Counted from the first letter of the stretch, positions 8,931 through 18,681 are shown. The stretch is DNA of 64,000 nt from Psychrobacter sp. Choline-02u-9 (GCF_002836505.1 NZ_PJBF01000059.1:124001-188000); one strand, 5' to 3'. Numbers and translations are program-made. The notes: a model not told the origin generated them from the letters alone.

Positions 8931-10292
8931 ATGGTTTTACTTACTAATAGCGAACTGGTACCGTCTATGTACACTGATTCAATGAACGACTCTACAAATT
9001 CTAAGTCAGAAAAGGCTCGGGCTAGCCATACGCCTGTAGCAAAATCACCACTGTCACAAAATAGAATCAATCCAGTTCAGCCGAATAAAACTGTAGAGCA
9101 GAGCAGTACCTCACAACAAAATACTGAGAAACATATCGCGACAGATCCTTATTTTAGTGTGCAAAATCTCATCGTAGGCTATGACGATACTATCGTCGTC
9201 AATGGTCTATCGTTGATGTTGGAGCAAGGCGAGATTGGTTGCTTCTTAGGTTATAGCGGCTGCGGGAAGACCACAGCGCTACGAGCTATCGCGGGACTGG
9301 AGCAAAGTCGCGGTGGCACTATCTACCTAAACAATCAACGCTTAACTGAAAAAAATGCTCGCCAATCATTCGCAGTGGCGCCAGCCAAGCGTGGCATGGG
9401 CATGGTATTTCAAGATTATGCTCTTTTTGGTCATTTAAGCGTGGCAAAGAACATCGCCTTTGGTCTCAATAAATGGTCATCTGCTGACAAAAAAGCTCGA
9501 GTGGCTGAGATGCTAAGCTTAGTTGAATTAACCGAGCATGCGGATAAACGTCCAAATGAGCTTTCTGGTGGTCAGCAGCAGCGTGTGGCTCTAGCAAGAG
9601 CGCTAGCACCCAAACCAAAACTACTATTACTTGATGAGCCCTTTTCTAATCTAGATGTGGTGCTGCGTGAATCACTAGCAATGAATGTCCGTGATATTCT
9701 CAAACGTACCAATACCACAGCGATTTTGGTCACTCATGATCAAAATGAAGCGTTCGCGCTAGCGGATAAAGTAGGGGTAATGGATAAAGGACGATTGGTA
9801 CAATGGGCGCGACCAAGCGAGCTGTATCATGAGCCTGTCAGCCCTTTTGTCGCTGAGTTTGTGGGCGAAGGCGCGATGATAGACGGTATTATCAAAGAAG
9901 GTCATGTTGAGACGGCACTGGGGAATATCTATCGCCGCATGGAAGTCTATGATGAATCAGGACAACCACAGTACTGCGAATATGATTATCCAAATGGTAC
10001 GCTAATCAAAGTACTCGTGCGCCCTGATGATATTATTCATGATGATGACAGTACACAGACAGCTTTAGTTATTGGACGTGTGTTTCGCGGTGCCAACTAT
10101 TTGTACCGACTGCAGTTAGATGACGGACAGACTGTCTTATCCTTAGTTGCGAGCCATCATAATCATGCAATCGGCTCGCATATTGGCATTCTGCCTTTGC
10201 TAGAGCATGTCGTAGTCTTCGATGAAAAAGACATCAATGCCACTACTTGGTCAGAATATGATAGATCATCGAGAATGGATGAAGAGGTTTAG
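8931..10292 (+). CDS. fbpC: Ferric iron ABC transporter, ATP-binding protein
   Basis: ATPase that powers Fe3+ import through FbpB. Seen: Walker A GYSGCGKTT near residue 107, Q-loop region VFQDYALFGHL, signature LSGGQQQRVALARAL, Walker B LLLLDEPFSNLD, H-loop VTHDQNEAF and a C-terminal TOBE-like domain with VRPDDIIHDDD. FbpC proteins are usually near 350 residues; this one has 453, with a Ser/Asn/Lys-rich N-terminal extension of about 70 residues before the ABC domain starts at YFSVQNLIVGYDD. Several in-frame ATGs (8931, 8967, 8982) make the start uncertain; none has a strong ribosome-binding site. Some FbpC relatives are annotated as CysA/PotA-like; the neighbours settle it here. Confidence 0.88.
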   Translation: MVLLTNSELVPSMYTDSMNDSTNSKSEKARASHTPVAKSPLSQNRINPVQPNKTVEQSSTSQQNTEKHIATDPYFSVQNLIVGYDDTIVVNGLSLMLEQGEIGCFLGYSGCGKTTALRAIAGLEQSRGGTIYLNNQRLTEKNARQSFAVAPAKRGMGMVFQDYALFGHLSVAKNIAFGLNKWSSADKKARVAEMLSLVELTEHADKRPNELSGGQQQRVALARALAPKPKLLLLDEPFSNLDVVLRESLAMNVRDILKRTNTTAILVTHDQNEAFALADKVGVMDKGRLVQWARPSELYHEPVSPFVAEFVGEGAMIDGIIKEGHVETALGNIYRRMEVYDESGQPQYCEYDYPNGTLIKVLVRPDDIIHDDDSTQTALVIGRVFRGANYLYRLQLDDGQTVLSLVASHHNHAIGSHIGILPLLEHVVVFDEKDINATTWSEYDRSSRMDEEV

Positions 10293-10326
10293 CCGTCTTC
10301 ATCCATTTTTGAGCTATCGTCTAAAT

Positions 10327-11178
10327 TTACCGTTTAGCCAAAATGTGTAAGTAACGCCCAAGCCATTTGTACGGCTCTAATTGTGAGTAGCGTAACTCCA
10401 TTCTAATCACTGCATCTGGGTCGTTATGCCCGCCACGCTTGAGTGGTGCATAATCATGAAATACCCGCAAGCCACTGCTGCGCACCGTCTGATAGTCATG
10501 CGCCTTTAACCAAGACTGAACCTCTTCTTTAGCGACGGGATGATTGGGTGTCAGACTTTTCTTGTTGTCTGCCTTATAGTTTGTATTATCGAGTAGATTA
10601 AAATTTCCCATGATAAGGTTACGATAATCAAAGCTTGCAGGATTATAAAAGCACAAAGATAGCGCGCCATCATCTGTTAAATGCTGATCAAAAAAGTCCA
10701 TAACCGCCGCTGGTTCTGCCAACCATTCAAGTAGCGCGTGCGACATAATCAAATCAAATTTTTCTGTCTCTGTCTGAGCCAGTTTTTCTTCAAGCGCTTG
10801 ATAAGGGCAAACATACCAAGTGATGTCTAGCTTTTTATCGATTTTCTCTGCGCTCGCTTTTGCCTTATCAAGCATATTCGCTGAGATGTCATTGATGACT
10901 ACGCTATGATCTTGAGCAGCAAGTTCTATCGCAATTTGTGCAAGCCCTGCACCCACATCTAAGATACGTAAAGGTCGCCCAAGCGCCTCACTCGTCTGCG
11001 TGCTATATTCAAAAATATCACGGCGTAGCACAGCCAATCGAATCTCGCCTTTTAAACCACCATAGACCTTTTTTTCGAAATGATCGGCAATGGCATCGAA
11101 GCTACGATCTGCTCGATCGTTTGCTGCTGGTATAGAAAGGTTTGAGTCAGGCTGGCTATCTTGATGTTTAATTGTCAT
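10327..11178 (-). CDS. cmoM: tRNA 5-carboxymethoxyuridine methyltransferase
   Basis: SAM-dependent class I methyltransferase that methylates cmo5U34 to mcmo5U34 in wobble positions of several tRNAs. It was formerly called SmtA. The order of conserved blocks follows E. coli CmoM: RSFDAIADHFEKKVYGGLKG, RILDVGAGLAQIAIELA (SAM motif I), LIMSHALLEWLAEP, LSLCFYNPA, GNFNLLDN and, near the end, LRVFHDYAPLKR with LEPYKWLGRYLHILAKR. It has 283 residues against about 260 in E. coli, the surplus being N-terminal. Transcribed away from fbpC, convergent with it, with only about 34 bp between the stops. Confidence 0.9.
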   Translation of the reverse strand: MTIKHQDSQPDSNLSIPAANDRADRSFDAIADHFEKKVYGGLKGEIRLAVLRRDIFEYSTQTSEALGRPLRILDVGAGLAQIAIELAAQDHSVVINDISANMLDKAKASAEKIDKKLDITWYVCPYQALEEKLAQTETEKFDLIMSHALLEWLAEPAAVMDFFDQHLTDDGALSLCFYNPASFDYRNLIMGNFNLLDNTNYKADNKKSLTPNHPVAKEEVQSWLKAHDYQTVRSSGLRVFHDYAPLKRGGHNDPDAVIRMELRYSQLEPYKWLGRYLHILAKR

Positions 11179-11233
11179 AGGTATTTAGATCAATAATTAA
11201 GAGGGTCAAATTAATAAAACTATTCAGTATTAA

Positions 11234-11515
11234 CTAGCGTTTCAGGCGTCTGTTAATTACCCATTTAAAAACGACCTTCGCTAATACAATAACGACAAAT
11301 ACCACGATAACAAACACCCACATACCATTGCCTTGTAGATTTTCTTGATAGGCTTTTGACAAGTATGCTGATAAAGCCATAGCGACTAAAAGTGCTCCCC
11401 AACGGACATAAGGGACAGCGCGATTGTTATGGTTAGGAAAGCTAGCAACATAATCGCTCGAAAAACTGTATAGCACCATTGCTAAAATCCAAACAATTGC
11501 AAGAATGATATCCAT
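11234..11515 (-). CDS. Small membrane protein, unknown function
   Basis: Product of 93 residues with three hydrophobic stretches: about residues 3-20, 36-55 and 65-86. The middle loop contains SFPNHNNRAVPYVRWG, and the tail is basic (KWVINRRLKR), which should face the cytoplasm by the positive-inside rule. I recognise no family. It lies 55 bp upstream of cmoM in the same direction and may share its transcript. ATG start at 11515. Confidence 0.6.
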   Translation of the reverse strand: MDIILAIVWILAMVLYSFSSDYVASFPNHNNRAVPYVRWGALLVAMALSAYLSKAYQENLQGNGMWVFVIVVFVVIVLAKVVFKWVINRRLKR

Positions 11516-11798
11516 AATAAAAGTAGCCTGTTAGGTCGTTATGTAAGTGCTATAAAAGATGAGGTAGTGTAGCGTTTAGAAATTTTTTGTCCAGTATCAC
11601 TCAAAAAATAGCTGCATCAAAGTGGTTTAAATCATAATGTGCTGATTAAAATAATATGATTTTGAAAACATTATGATGTTGAAATACAGTCTGCTTATGA
11701 AGACAGTGTGCTCATAAAAACAATTAGTTTATGTCAGAGACAGTTGTAGGTGTTGTTGTATTGGCTAAATATTCTAAGCATCTTAGTTGTTTGGTCAA

Positions 11799-11832
11799 TA
11801 GAGCTTATATGTAAACCACGTATGAGCTCTAT
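11799..11832. repeat. Intergenic hairpin in 11516-11984 gap
   Basis: ATAGAGCTTATA (11799-11810) pairs with TATGAGCTCTAT (11821-11832) as a 12-bp stem with one G-T pair and a 10-base loop. No T-run follows on either strand, so it is not a standard terminator. The rest of the 11516-11984 gap is AT-rich with no open frame I can support, apart from the promoter before the 59-residue gene. Confidence 0.45.
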
Positions 11833-11916
11833 GCTCAAGATTTTAGCGTTAAATCAAATGTCATGTTGAATTGTAAATAGAGATATAAGCATTCACTCAG
11901 TTAGTCAAAATAAATC

Positions 11917-11944
11917 TTGTCGAACTGTAGCTAATGAGTATAGT
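11917..11944 (+). promoter_or_regulatory. Candidate promoter of the small secreted protein gene
   Basis: TTGTCG (11917-11922), 16-bp spacer, TATAGT (11939-11944), located 40 bp before the ATG at 11985. Both hexamers are close to the sigma-70 consensus. Seen by eye only. Confidence 0.45.
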
Positions 11945-11984
11945 ATTTTTCTATTTAATATCCATCAAATACGGAGAATAAACA

Positions 11985-12164
11985 ATGAAGTTAATCAATA
12001 CAGCGCTACTGGCCCTAGTATTTGCCTTTACATCTATGAGCCAAGCACAAGCTCGAAATACGCCTTGTTCAGGAAAAATGGGCGGGGTGTCTCATTGCTC
12101 AGCAGATGGTAAGTTCGTCTGTAAAAATGGCAAAATCAGCCAATCAAAAAAAACCTGCCATTAG
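11985..12164 (+). CDS. Small secreted Cys-rich protein (YdcA-like)
   Basis: Short gene of 59 codons. MKLINTALLALVFAFTSMSQ followed by AQA is a clear signal peptide with an AQA cleavage site near residue 23. The mature part of about 36 residues has four cysteines and reads PCSGKMGGVSHCSADGKF, then VCKNGKISQSKKTCH. This layout of CSG-x-GG-x-HC, F-x-C and SKKTC recalls the small E. coli protein YdcA and relatives in other proteobacteria; that link is from memory. GGAG about 10 bases before the ATG and a promoter upstream support expression. The function is unknown; two disulfides in the periplasm are likely. Confidence 0.75.
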   Translation: MKLINTALLALVFAFTSMSQAQARNTPCSGKMGGVSHCSADGKFVCKNGKISQSKKTCH

Positions 12165-12263
12165 AATTATTTTAGCGTGTGCCGATAATTCAAAATATCA
12201 CTGCGAATGAACCGCCTAGCTTGATTTTAATGGTGGTCAGAACCCCCTAAATCAGCAAATTTG

Positions 12264-12272
12264 TGCTAAAAT
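12264..12272 (+). promoter_or_regulatory. Extended -10 promoter candidate for gyrA
   Basis: TGCTAAAAT (12264-12272) is an extended -10 (TG-n-TAAAAT) about 185 bp upstream of the gyrA ATG. No good -35 is visible, as expected for this class. A second, weaker candidate is TTGCAC/TATGGT at 12319-12347 with a 17-bp spacer. Confidence 0.4.
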
Positions 12273-12456
12273 AGCTTCTTTTATTAAACATTAAAACTAT
12301 CGCTATTTTCCTATTGTTTTGCACGTGTAGCAGTGTTTTTTTATGGTATCTATTTTGGTCATGACTGCCCATTTATGTGGCAGTATTTTTATATGATCTA
12401 TGGGTGCCATAAGCGATGTGTCAACGTTAGAAAAAAATGTGAGTGAAGGAGTGTAT

Positions 12457-15261
12457 ATGAGCGAATCGGTCAGTCCTATTGGCATCGTAGATGAACTAAA
12501 GCAGTCGTATTTGGATTATGCGATGAGCGTGATCGTCTCGCGTGCGCTGCCTGATGTGCGTGATGGGTTCAAACCTGTACACCGCCGCGTGATGTATGCC
12601 ATGCACGTGCTATCAAACGATTATAATAAACCGTATAAAAAATCAGCACGTGTGGTCGGTGATGTTATCGGTAAGTACCATCCACACGGCGATAGTGCTG
12701 TCTATGATGCCATCGTACGGATGGCGCAGGATTTCAGCTTGCGCTACCCAATGGTTGATGGTCAAGGTAACTTTGGCTCGATCGATGATGATCCTCCGGC
12801 AGCGATGCGTTATACCGAAGTACGTATGACCAAACTGACCCACCAGATGCTCGCTGATTTGGACAAAGACACGGTCGATTGGGAAGACAACTACGATGGC
12901 TCTGAGCGCATGCCAAGTGTGATGCCAGCGCGTATTCCTAACCTATTGGTCAATGGTGCGACGGGTATTGCCGTTGGTATGGCGACCAATATGGCACCCC
13001 ATAACCTGACCGAAGTGATTAATGCCTGTCTGGCCTATGCTGAAAACCCACAAGTTTCAGCCGAAGAGCTGATGTCGCATATCTCAGGTCCTGATTTTCC
13101 TACGGGCGGTATTATCTATGGTCGCGCGGGCATTTTAGATGCTTATCGTACGGGTAAAGGCCGCTTGCATATTCGTGGTCGTTATCATATCGAGCCGATG
13201 AGCAATTCTGGAGTCAACCGTGATCGTGAGCGCATCGTATTTACCGAAGTACCTTATCAGGCTAACAAAGCCAAGCTGATCGAGCGTATCGCAGAGCTTG
13301 TTCGTGATAAAAAAATCGAAGGCATTAGCGAAATTCGTGATGAGTCAGATAAAGACGGTATGCGTATCGCTATTGATTTGCGCCGCGGTGAGACCGCTGA
13401 AGTTATCGTTAATAACCTATTTCTACAAACGCCGCTAGAGTCTAGCTTTAGTATCAACATGGTGGCGCTCGATAATGGTCAGCCAAAACTATTGACCTTG
13501 CGTCAGCTTATCGCTGCATTTGTCCGTCATCGTCAAGAAGTGGTGACCCGCCGTACGATTTATGAATTGAACAAAGCCCGCGTTCGTGGTCATTTGCTAG
13601 AAGGTCTAACGGTTGCTCTAGCCAATATCGACGAAATTATCGCGACGATTAAAGCTTCTGCAAACCGTGGCCTAGCACGTGAAAGCTTATTAAATAACAC
13701 GTGGGGTTCAGGTAGCGTCGTTGCGATGCTCACGGCTGCTGGTAGTCAATCAGTACGTCCTGAGTTTATCGATGGCGAAGATCCTAAAGCGCCGTTTGGT
13801 CTAATCGAAGGCGAAGAGCGTTATCGTTTGTCACTTGAGCAGGTCAATGCGATTTTAGATATGCAATTGCATCGTCTGACTGGCCTTGAGCAAGATAAAT
13901 TGACCGAAGAATACCAAGACCTATTGCGTGAAATTGCGCATTTAGAGTCTATCCTTGGCGATTTTGATAAGCTTATGGCTATTATCTCTAATGAGATGAT
14001 CGAGATTCGCGATAACTTTGGTGATGAGCGCCGTACGGACATTATTGACTCACGTACTGACTTTAGCCGTGAAGACCTTATTCCAGAGCAAACGGTCGTG
14101 ATGACAGTGTCACGTACTGGTTATGCTAAGACTCAGCCAATTGACGATTATGTCGCGCAAAAACGTGGCGGTAAAGGCAAGTCTGCCACGGCGATGAAAG
14201 AAGATGATGTCATTGATCATTTAGTTGTGACATCTACTCACTCTACCGTATTGTGTTTTACGGATAGTGGGCGTGTCTTTAGCTTACGTGGTTTTGAAGT
14301 GCCGATTGCCAGTCGCGGTGCTCGTGGTCGTCCACTCGTTAACCTGATTGGCTTAAATGGTGATGAAACCGTTACGACGATATTACCGATTCCGAAAATC
14401 GTAGGGGACACATCGGTCACAGGTGAGATGTCAGAGGCAGATATCTTAATAGATAGTGATGATGACTCAGTAGAAGACAGCAACCAAGCAGAAGCGCCTT
14501 TCGTTTTCTTTGCAACGGCCAATGGTACCGTGAAGCGTGTTGAGCTTAAGCAGTTTGCCAATATTCGCTCGAACGGTTTGATTGCGGTTGGACTAGAAGA
14601 CGGTGATAAATTGGTCAGCGCTCGTATCACTAACGGTAGCCAAGAAGTGATGTTGTTTGCTTCAAATGGTAAAGCGATTCGTTTTGATGAGAATGATGCG
14701 CGTGCGATGGGCCGTACGGCAAAAGGCGTCCGCGGTATGCGTCTGGCTACTGATGAGTTTATCAAATCATTAGTCGTTATCGAAGATGATGTACGTGAAA
14801 TTCTGATTGCTTGTGAAAATGGCTTTGGTAAACGTACCTTTATCGATGAGTTCAATACACAAAATCGTGGCGGTGGCGGTGTGATCGCTATCAAGACCAG
14901 CGAGCGTAATGGCGCACTAGTACGAGCGACCAAGGTTGACTCTACCGATGATATTATCCTAATCTCTGACAAAGGTACGTTGGTTCGTACACCAGTTGAG
15001 CATGTTGCTAGCTCTGGTCGTAATACGCAAGGCGTAACATTGATTCGTCTGTCAAAAGATGAAAAACTGGTTGCCATGGCGCGTGTTGAGCACGAAGAGA
15101 GCGATGACGAGCTTATCGATGCCATGAGAGAAGATGGTACGTTTGAGGTAGAAGGTCAGGAGCAGATAGATATTGATGCGACAACTGACAATACCGCAGC
15201 TACCGACGTCGATGATGCGATTGATATTGCAAACGACCATAAACCAAGTGACAATCTATAA
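12457..15261 (+). CDS. gyrA: DNA gyrase subunit A
   Basis: Type IIA topoisomerase subunit that, with GyrB, introduces negative supercoils. Seen: [20 protein letters not shown] near the N-terminus, [20 protein letters not shown] in the quinolone-resistance region with wild-type Ser and Asp, the catalytic Tyr in [13 protein letters not shown], and the GyrA box QKRGGKG that marks a gyrase rather than ParC. The C-terminal beta-pinwheel contains an acidic insert (about residues 665-690, [10 protein letters not shown]) and the protein ends in an Asp/Ala/Thr-rich tail. It has 934 residues against 875 in E. coli. The ATG at 12457 is chosen over the upstream one at 12400 because AAGGA lies 6 bases before it. 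Confidence 0.97.
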   Translation: MSESVSPIGIVDELKQSYLDYAMSVIVSRALPDVRDGFKPVHRRVMYAMHVLSNDYNKPYKKSARVVGDVIGKYHPHGDSAVYDAIVRMAQDFSLRYPMVDGQGNFGSIDDDPPAAMRYTEVRMTKLTHQMLADLDKDTVDWEDNYDGSERMPSVMPARIPNLLVNGATGIAVGMATNMAPHNLTEVINACLAYAENPQVSAEELMSHISGPDFPTGGIIYGRAGILDAYRTGKGRLHIRGRYHIEPMSNSGVNRDRERIVFTEVPYQANKAKLIERIAELVRDKKIEGISEIRDESDKDGMRIAIDLRRGETAEVIVNNLFLQTPLESSFSINMVALDNGQPKLLTLRQLIAAFVRHRQEVVTRRTIYELNKARVRGHLLEGLTVALANIDEIIATIKASANRGLARESLLNNTWGSGSVVAMLTAAGSQSVRPEFIDGEDPKAPFGLIEGEERYRLSLEQVNAILDMQLHRLTGLEQDKLTEEYQDLLREIAHLESILGDFDKLMAIISNEMIEIRDNFGDERRTDIIDSRTDFSREDLIPEQTVVMTVSRTGYAKTQPIDDYVAQKRGGKGKSATAMKEDDVIDHLVVTSTHSTVLCFTDSGRVFSLRGFEVPIASRGARGRPLVNLIGLNGDETVTTILPIPKIVGDTSVTGEMSEADILIDSDDDSVEDSNQAEAPFVFFATANGTVKRVELKQFANIRSNGLIAVGLEDGDKLVSARITNGSQEVMLFASNGKAIRFDENDARAMGRTAKGVRGMRLATDEFIKSLVVIEDDVREILIACENGFGKRTFIDEFNTQNRGGGGVIAIKTSERNGALVRATKVDSTDDIILISDKGTLVRTPVEHVASSGRNTQGVTLIRLSKDEKLVAMARVEHEESDDELIDAMREDGTFEVEGQEQIDIDATTDNTAATDVDDAIDIANDHKPSDNL

Positions 15262-15344
15262 TAGACTCACTATGCATAAGACGATGACGAGTAATAGTCT
15301 TGGTAATTAGCTTTTGAGTCTAGTCTCTTAGTATTTTTCTAGAA

Positions 15345-15383
15345 AAAAGCCTCTGACGTTATCGTCGGAGGCTTTTGTTTTTT
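15345..15383 (+). terminator. Rho-independent terminator after gyrA
   Basis: A 14-bp stem (AAAAGCCTCTGACG pairing with CGTCGGAGGCTTTT, one G-T pair) with a TTAT loop, followed by GTTTTTT. It lies 84 bp after the gyrA stop and 55 bp before the first DMT gene. A near-copy recurs at 16665. Confidence 0.9.
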
Positions 15384-15437
15384 CATTCTCATTTTTTCAA
15401 TACTGTAAATAAGGTTCTATTTTTTAAGGCTGTTGTT

Positions 15438-16508
15438 ATGCTTACGACCAATCAAACTTTTCAGGGAACGGTTGCTTCGGTATCATCGAGCTTTTTATTC
15501 TCGATGATGTTTTTGTTTGGACTGTTTATGCTGCCCTTAACAGGGACGCAGGTAGCGTCATGGCGTGTGCTCATGATGTTACTCAGTTTGGTGATATTGG
15601 TCAGTTTGACTAAGCAGTGGCAACGTGTTTTTGATTATATAAAGACGCTAAAGACAATCAAGGAGTGGTTAATATTTATACTGCCTGCGCCAATCCTAGG
15701 TGGGCAGATTTGGTTGTTTATGTGGGCTCCGGTCAATGGGTTTGGTCTCGATGTTACGTTGGGCTATTTTTTATTGCCGCTAGTGATGATTGTGCTTGGT
15801 CGATTCTTTTACCATGAGTATATGAGTATCTTGCAATGGGCTGCCGCGATATTTGCAGCACTCGGTATCGGCTACGATATTGTTCAGTATGGTTCAGTAT
15901 CTTGGGTGACACTGTTTGTATGCTTGGGTTATCCACCGTATTATCTGCTACGCCGCACCCTTTCTGTACCGCCCATTACAGGGTTGTTGTTTGATTTGAC
16001 GCTGTTAACACCAGTCGTGCTCATCGTGCTCTATATGACGGGCGGTTTTGATGTTGCGGCGCAAGACATGAAGTTTTGGTATCTGTTGCCGCTGCTTGGT
16101 GCTTTTAGTGCGCTTGCGATGTCGCTGACGATGATTGCCAGTAGCAAGTTGCCAGTATCACTATTTGGAGCATTGAGTTACATCGAGCCGATGCTGTTAT
16201 TCGTATTGTCTATTACTATTTTGAGTCAAAGCCTTGAAGAAGGTGGTTCGCTCTTTATGTACGGCATGATTACGTTTGCGCTACTGGTCATGATGGCCGA
16301 TAGCATCAAGGGCTACCTCGTTCGTCAGCGTAATGACCGCTTGCATGGCTATAGAGAGCTTCAGATTGGCGGCTTTCCACCGCGTCGTCACTTTATCAAT
16401 CAGCGTATCGATGGCGTGCTAAAAGCCCATCGTTTTCGTAAGATTCGTCGTTACCAAAAGAAGATGGATAAGATACAGCAAAAAATCGAACAACTTGATG
16501 CAAAATAA
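15438..16508 (+). CDS. DMT-superfamily transporter (RarD/EamA-like), copy 1
   Basis: Integral membrane protein of 356 residues with about ten hydrophobic helices in two EamA-like halves, resembling the RarD group of the drug/metabolite transporters. Motifs include GTQVASWRVL, MWAPVNGFGLDVTLGYFLLP, LGYPPYYLLRR and SLFGALSYIEPM. The C-terminal cytoplasmic tail is very basic (PPRRHFINQRIDGVLKAHRF). The substrate is unknown. I start it at the ATG at 15438 because the sequence MLTTNQT and the preceding GGCTGTTGT are shared with the second copy; a longer frame opens upstream at a TTG inside the terminator. It forms a tandem pair with the next gene, same length and about two-thirds similar by eye. 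Confidence 0.82.
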   Translation: MLTTNQTFQGTVASVSSSFLFSMMFLFGLFMLPLTGTQVASWRVLMMLLSLVILVSLTKQWQRVFDYIKTLKTIKEWLIFILPAPILGGQIWLFMWAPVNGFGLDVTLGYFLLPLVMIVLGRFFYHEYMSILQWAAAIFAALGIGYDIVQYGSVSWVTLFVCLGYPPYYLLRRTLSVPPITGLLFDLTLLTPVVLIVLYMTGGFDVAAQDMKFWYLLPLLGAFSALAMSLTMIASSKLPVSLFGALSYIEPMLLFVLSITILSQSLEEGGSLFMYGMITFALLVMMADSIKGYLVRQRNDRLHGYRELQIGGFPPRRHFINQRIDGVLKAHRFRKIRRYQKKMDKIQQKIEQLDAK

Positions 16509-16664
16509 GCACTTACCTGCATTAAATTTACTCAATTTAAAAGTTTAGACACTAGATGAACAGTGGCATTGCTTATTCATTCTGACTTTGACATAATGCC
16601 GACCATGATGTAAGCCTAATACATCAAAAGCGTTCAACTTAGATTGCGCGACGACCTTATATGC

Positions 16665-16705
16665 AAAAGCCTCAGACGTTCTCGTCTGAGGCTTTTGTTT
16701 TTTTT
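16665..16705 (+). terminator. Rho-independent terminator after DMT copy 1
   Basis: A perfect 14-bp stem (AAAAGCCTCAGACG pairing with CGTCTGAGGCTTTT), TTCT loop, then a long T-run. It is nearly the same as the terminator at 15345 and lies at a matching position before the second transporter gene, as if duplicated together with it. Confidence 0.9.
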
Positions 16706-16748
16706 AAAAATTGCCATGGATGTGCCCCAATCTTTAAAGGCTGTTGTG

Positions 16749-17819
16749 ATGCTGACTACTAACCAAACCTCGCAGGGTACAATCACTGCTGTCGCTGCAA
16801 ATTTTTTATACTCATTGCTGTTCTTATTTGGTCTACTGCTGCAACCATTATCAGGTACGCAAGTCGCTTCGTGGCGCGTGCTGACAATGTTTTTTAGTCT
16901 AGTACTGCTGGTCAGCGTACTAAAGCAATGGCAGCACATTTTTGATTATTTAAAAACACTAAAGAACGCAAAAGAGTGGTTTTTATTTATATTACCTACA
17001 CCGATTTTGGGTGCGCAAATCTGGATATTTATGTGGGCGCCAGTTAATGGTTTGGGACTTGAGGTAACGTTGGGTTACTTCCTATATCCGATGATTATGA
17101 TCGTTGTTGGCAGGTTCTTTTACAACGAAGACATGAGCTTACTTCAGTGGGCTGCCATTGTATGTGCAGGTCTCGGTATCGCTTACGATATTTTTGAGTA
17201 TGGGGCTATTTCTTGGGCGACTTTATTTGTTTGCTTGGGTTATCCTCCTTATTATCTACTACGTCGCAAGTTGGCAGTGCCGCCTATTACTGGTCTTATC
17301 TCAGACCTTGTATTGTTATTGCCAGTTGTATTGGTTGCGCTGTATATGAATGGCGGTTTTGAAGTAGCAATCACCAACCATAAGCTTTGGTATCTGCTGC
17401 CGTTATTAGGCATTATCAGCACCGCTGCAATGTCACTAACGATGGTGGCCAGTCAGAAGTTGCCTGTCTCACTTTTTGGCACTCTGTGCTACCTTGAACC
17501 AATATTCTTGTTTATCTTCTCAATCGCAATTTTAGATCGTAACTTACATGATGGTGGCTCGATGCTGATGTACAGCATGATTTTTGTCGCATTGCTGATT
17601 ATGATTGCCGATAGCGCATTAGGTTATACGGCGCGTAAACGTGAAGACCGCTTACATGGCTACAATGAGCCACAAGTAGGCAGTTTTCCACCACGTCGTC
17701 GTCTGAAAAATCGCCGTATCAAAGGCGTGCTAATCGCGCATCGATTCCGCCAGATCAAAAAATATCAGCAAAAGATAGATAAAATGACGCGTAAGATTGA
17801 AGCATTACATTTAGACTGA
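16749..17819 (+). CDS. DMT-superfamily transporter (RarD/EamA-like), copy 2
   Basis: Paralogue of the preceding gene: also 356 residues, about ten membrane helices and a basic tail (PPRRRLKNRRIKGVLIAHRF). It shares AVVMLTTNQT at the start, MWAPVNGLGLEVTLGYFLYP, LGYPPYYLLRR and the ending pattern of alternating Lys/Gln. Differences are spread along the whole length, so the duplication is not recent. The ATG at 16749 is set by comparison with copy 1; the frame opens as far up as 16644, across the terminator. No terminator is obvious downstream. Substrate unknown. Confidence 0.82.
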   Translation: MLTTNQTSQGTITAVAANFLYSLLFLFGLLLQPLSGTQVASWRVLTMFFSLVLLVSVLKQWQHIFDYLKTLKNAKEWFLFILPTPILGAQIWIFMWAPVNGLGLEVTLGYFLYPMIMIVVGRFFYNEDMSLLQWAAIVCAGLGIAYDIFEYGAISWATLFVCLGYPPYYLLRRKLAVPPITGLISDLVLLLPVVLVALYMNGGFEVAITNHKLWYLLPLLGIISTAAMSLTMVASQKLPVSLFGTLCYLEPIFLFIFSIAILDRNLHDGGSMLMYSMIFVALLIMIADSALGYTARKREDRLHGYNEPQVGSFPPRRRLKNRRIKGVLIAHRFRQIKKYQQKIDKMTRKIEALHLD

Positions 17820-18012
17820 TGTTGAAGAGTACACCGTCTGAGATAGTATCGATTCGGTAGGCATAGTTTTCCAGCATGTCTGCCAACTCACAGTATTAAA
17901 GAAGTACAAATTACGCTATTATCGAGAGCAGTGGTGCCACAATCGATTAAACGTATGGTGCTATATCTGAGATATTATGCTGATTTACTACAATATATAA
18001 CTAGGACGGTTT

Positions 18013-18681
18013 ATGTTACATCTTCATCATTTAGCAAACTCGCGCTCGTTTCGTATTATCTGGCTGTTGGAAGAGCTCGGCGCCGATTATAAACTGACTT
18101 GCTATGAGCGCAACAAGGCATACCGTGCTCCTGATAGCCTAAAGCAAGTGCATCCGATTGGTAATGCACCGATACTAGAAGCAGACGATCGTGTGCTGAT
18201 TGAGTCAGGGTTTATCATTGAATATTTGATTAAGCACTATGATAAAGAAAAGCAGTTCAAACCTGACGATAATAACGAAGCAGCGTGGGAAGCCTACACG
18301 TTTTGGCTACACTTTGCAGAGGCTTCATTGATGCCACTGTTGGTCATGCGTTTGGTATTCACCAAAGTAGTGTCTCAGTCGCCGATGCTAATCAAACCTA
18401 TCAGCAAAAAAATCCAAGGTCAGATTGAAAAAAACATGATCAGTAGCGGTTTGGAGAAGATGCTAGATATGATGGAGCGTCATCTACATGAAAATCACTG
18501 GTTTGCAGGTAGTGAATTTAGCGCCGCTGATATTCAAATGCATCTTGCAGTCTTGGGTGCCAATGCTGGTGCAGGTTTAGATCAGAGTAAATATACCAAT
18601 CTTTTGAACTGGCTCAAACGCTGCGAAGAACGAGATGCCTTTAAGCGAGCAGAAAAAAAGGGTGGCCGTCTGAATTTCTAG
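18013..18681 (+). CDS. Glutathione S-transferase family protein
   Basis: Cytosolic GST fold of 222 residues. The N-terminal thioredoxin-like half has HHLANSRSFRIIWLLEELG, where Ser/Arg sit at the glutathione-activating site of bacterial GSTs, and HPIGNAPILE with the cis-Pro loop. IESGFIIEYLIKHY supplies the gamma-glutamyl contact (ES). The C-terminal helical half includes HWFAGSEFSAADIQMHLAV, with the conserved Asp of the hydrophobic staple. The substrate is unknown. AGGACGG lies just before the ATG, and a strong terminator follows. Confidence 0.88.
   Translation: MLHLHHLANSRSFRIIWLLEELGADYKLTCYERNKAYRAPDSLKQVHPIGNAPILEADDRVLIESGFIIEYLIKHYDKEKQFKPDDNNEAAWEAYTFWLHFAEASLMPLLVMRLVFTKVVSQSPMLIKPISKKIQGQIEKNMISSGLEKMLDMMERHLHENHWFAGSEFSAADIQMHLAVLGANAGAGLDQSKYTNLLNWLKRCEERDAFKRAEKKGGRLNF

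Noticed and set aside
14238-15125. A 295-codon open frame on the minus strand inside gyrA
   Set aside because: The translation is Ser/Arg/Ile-rich low complexity with no start context. It is a shadow of the strongly coding gyrA strand.
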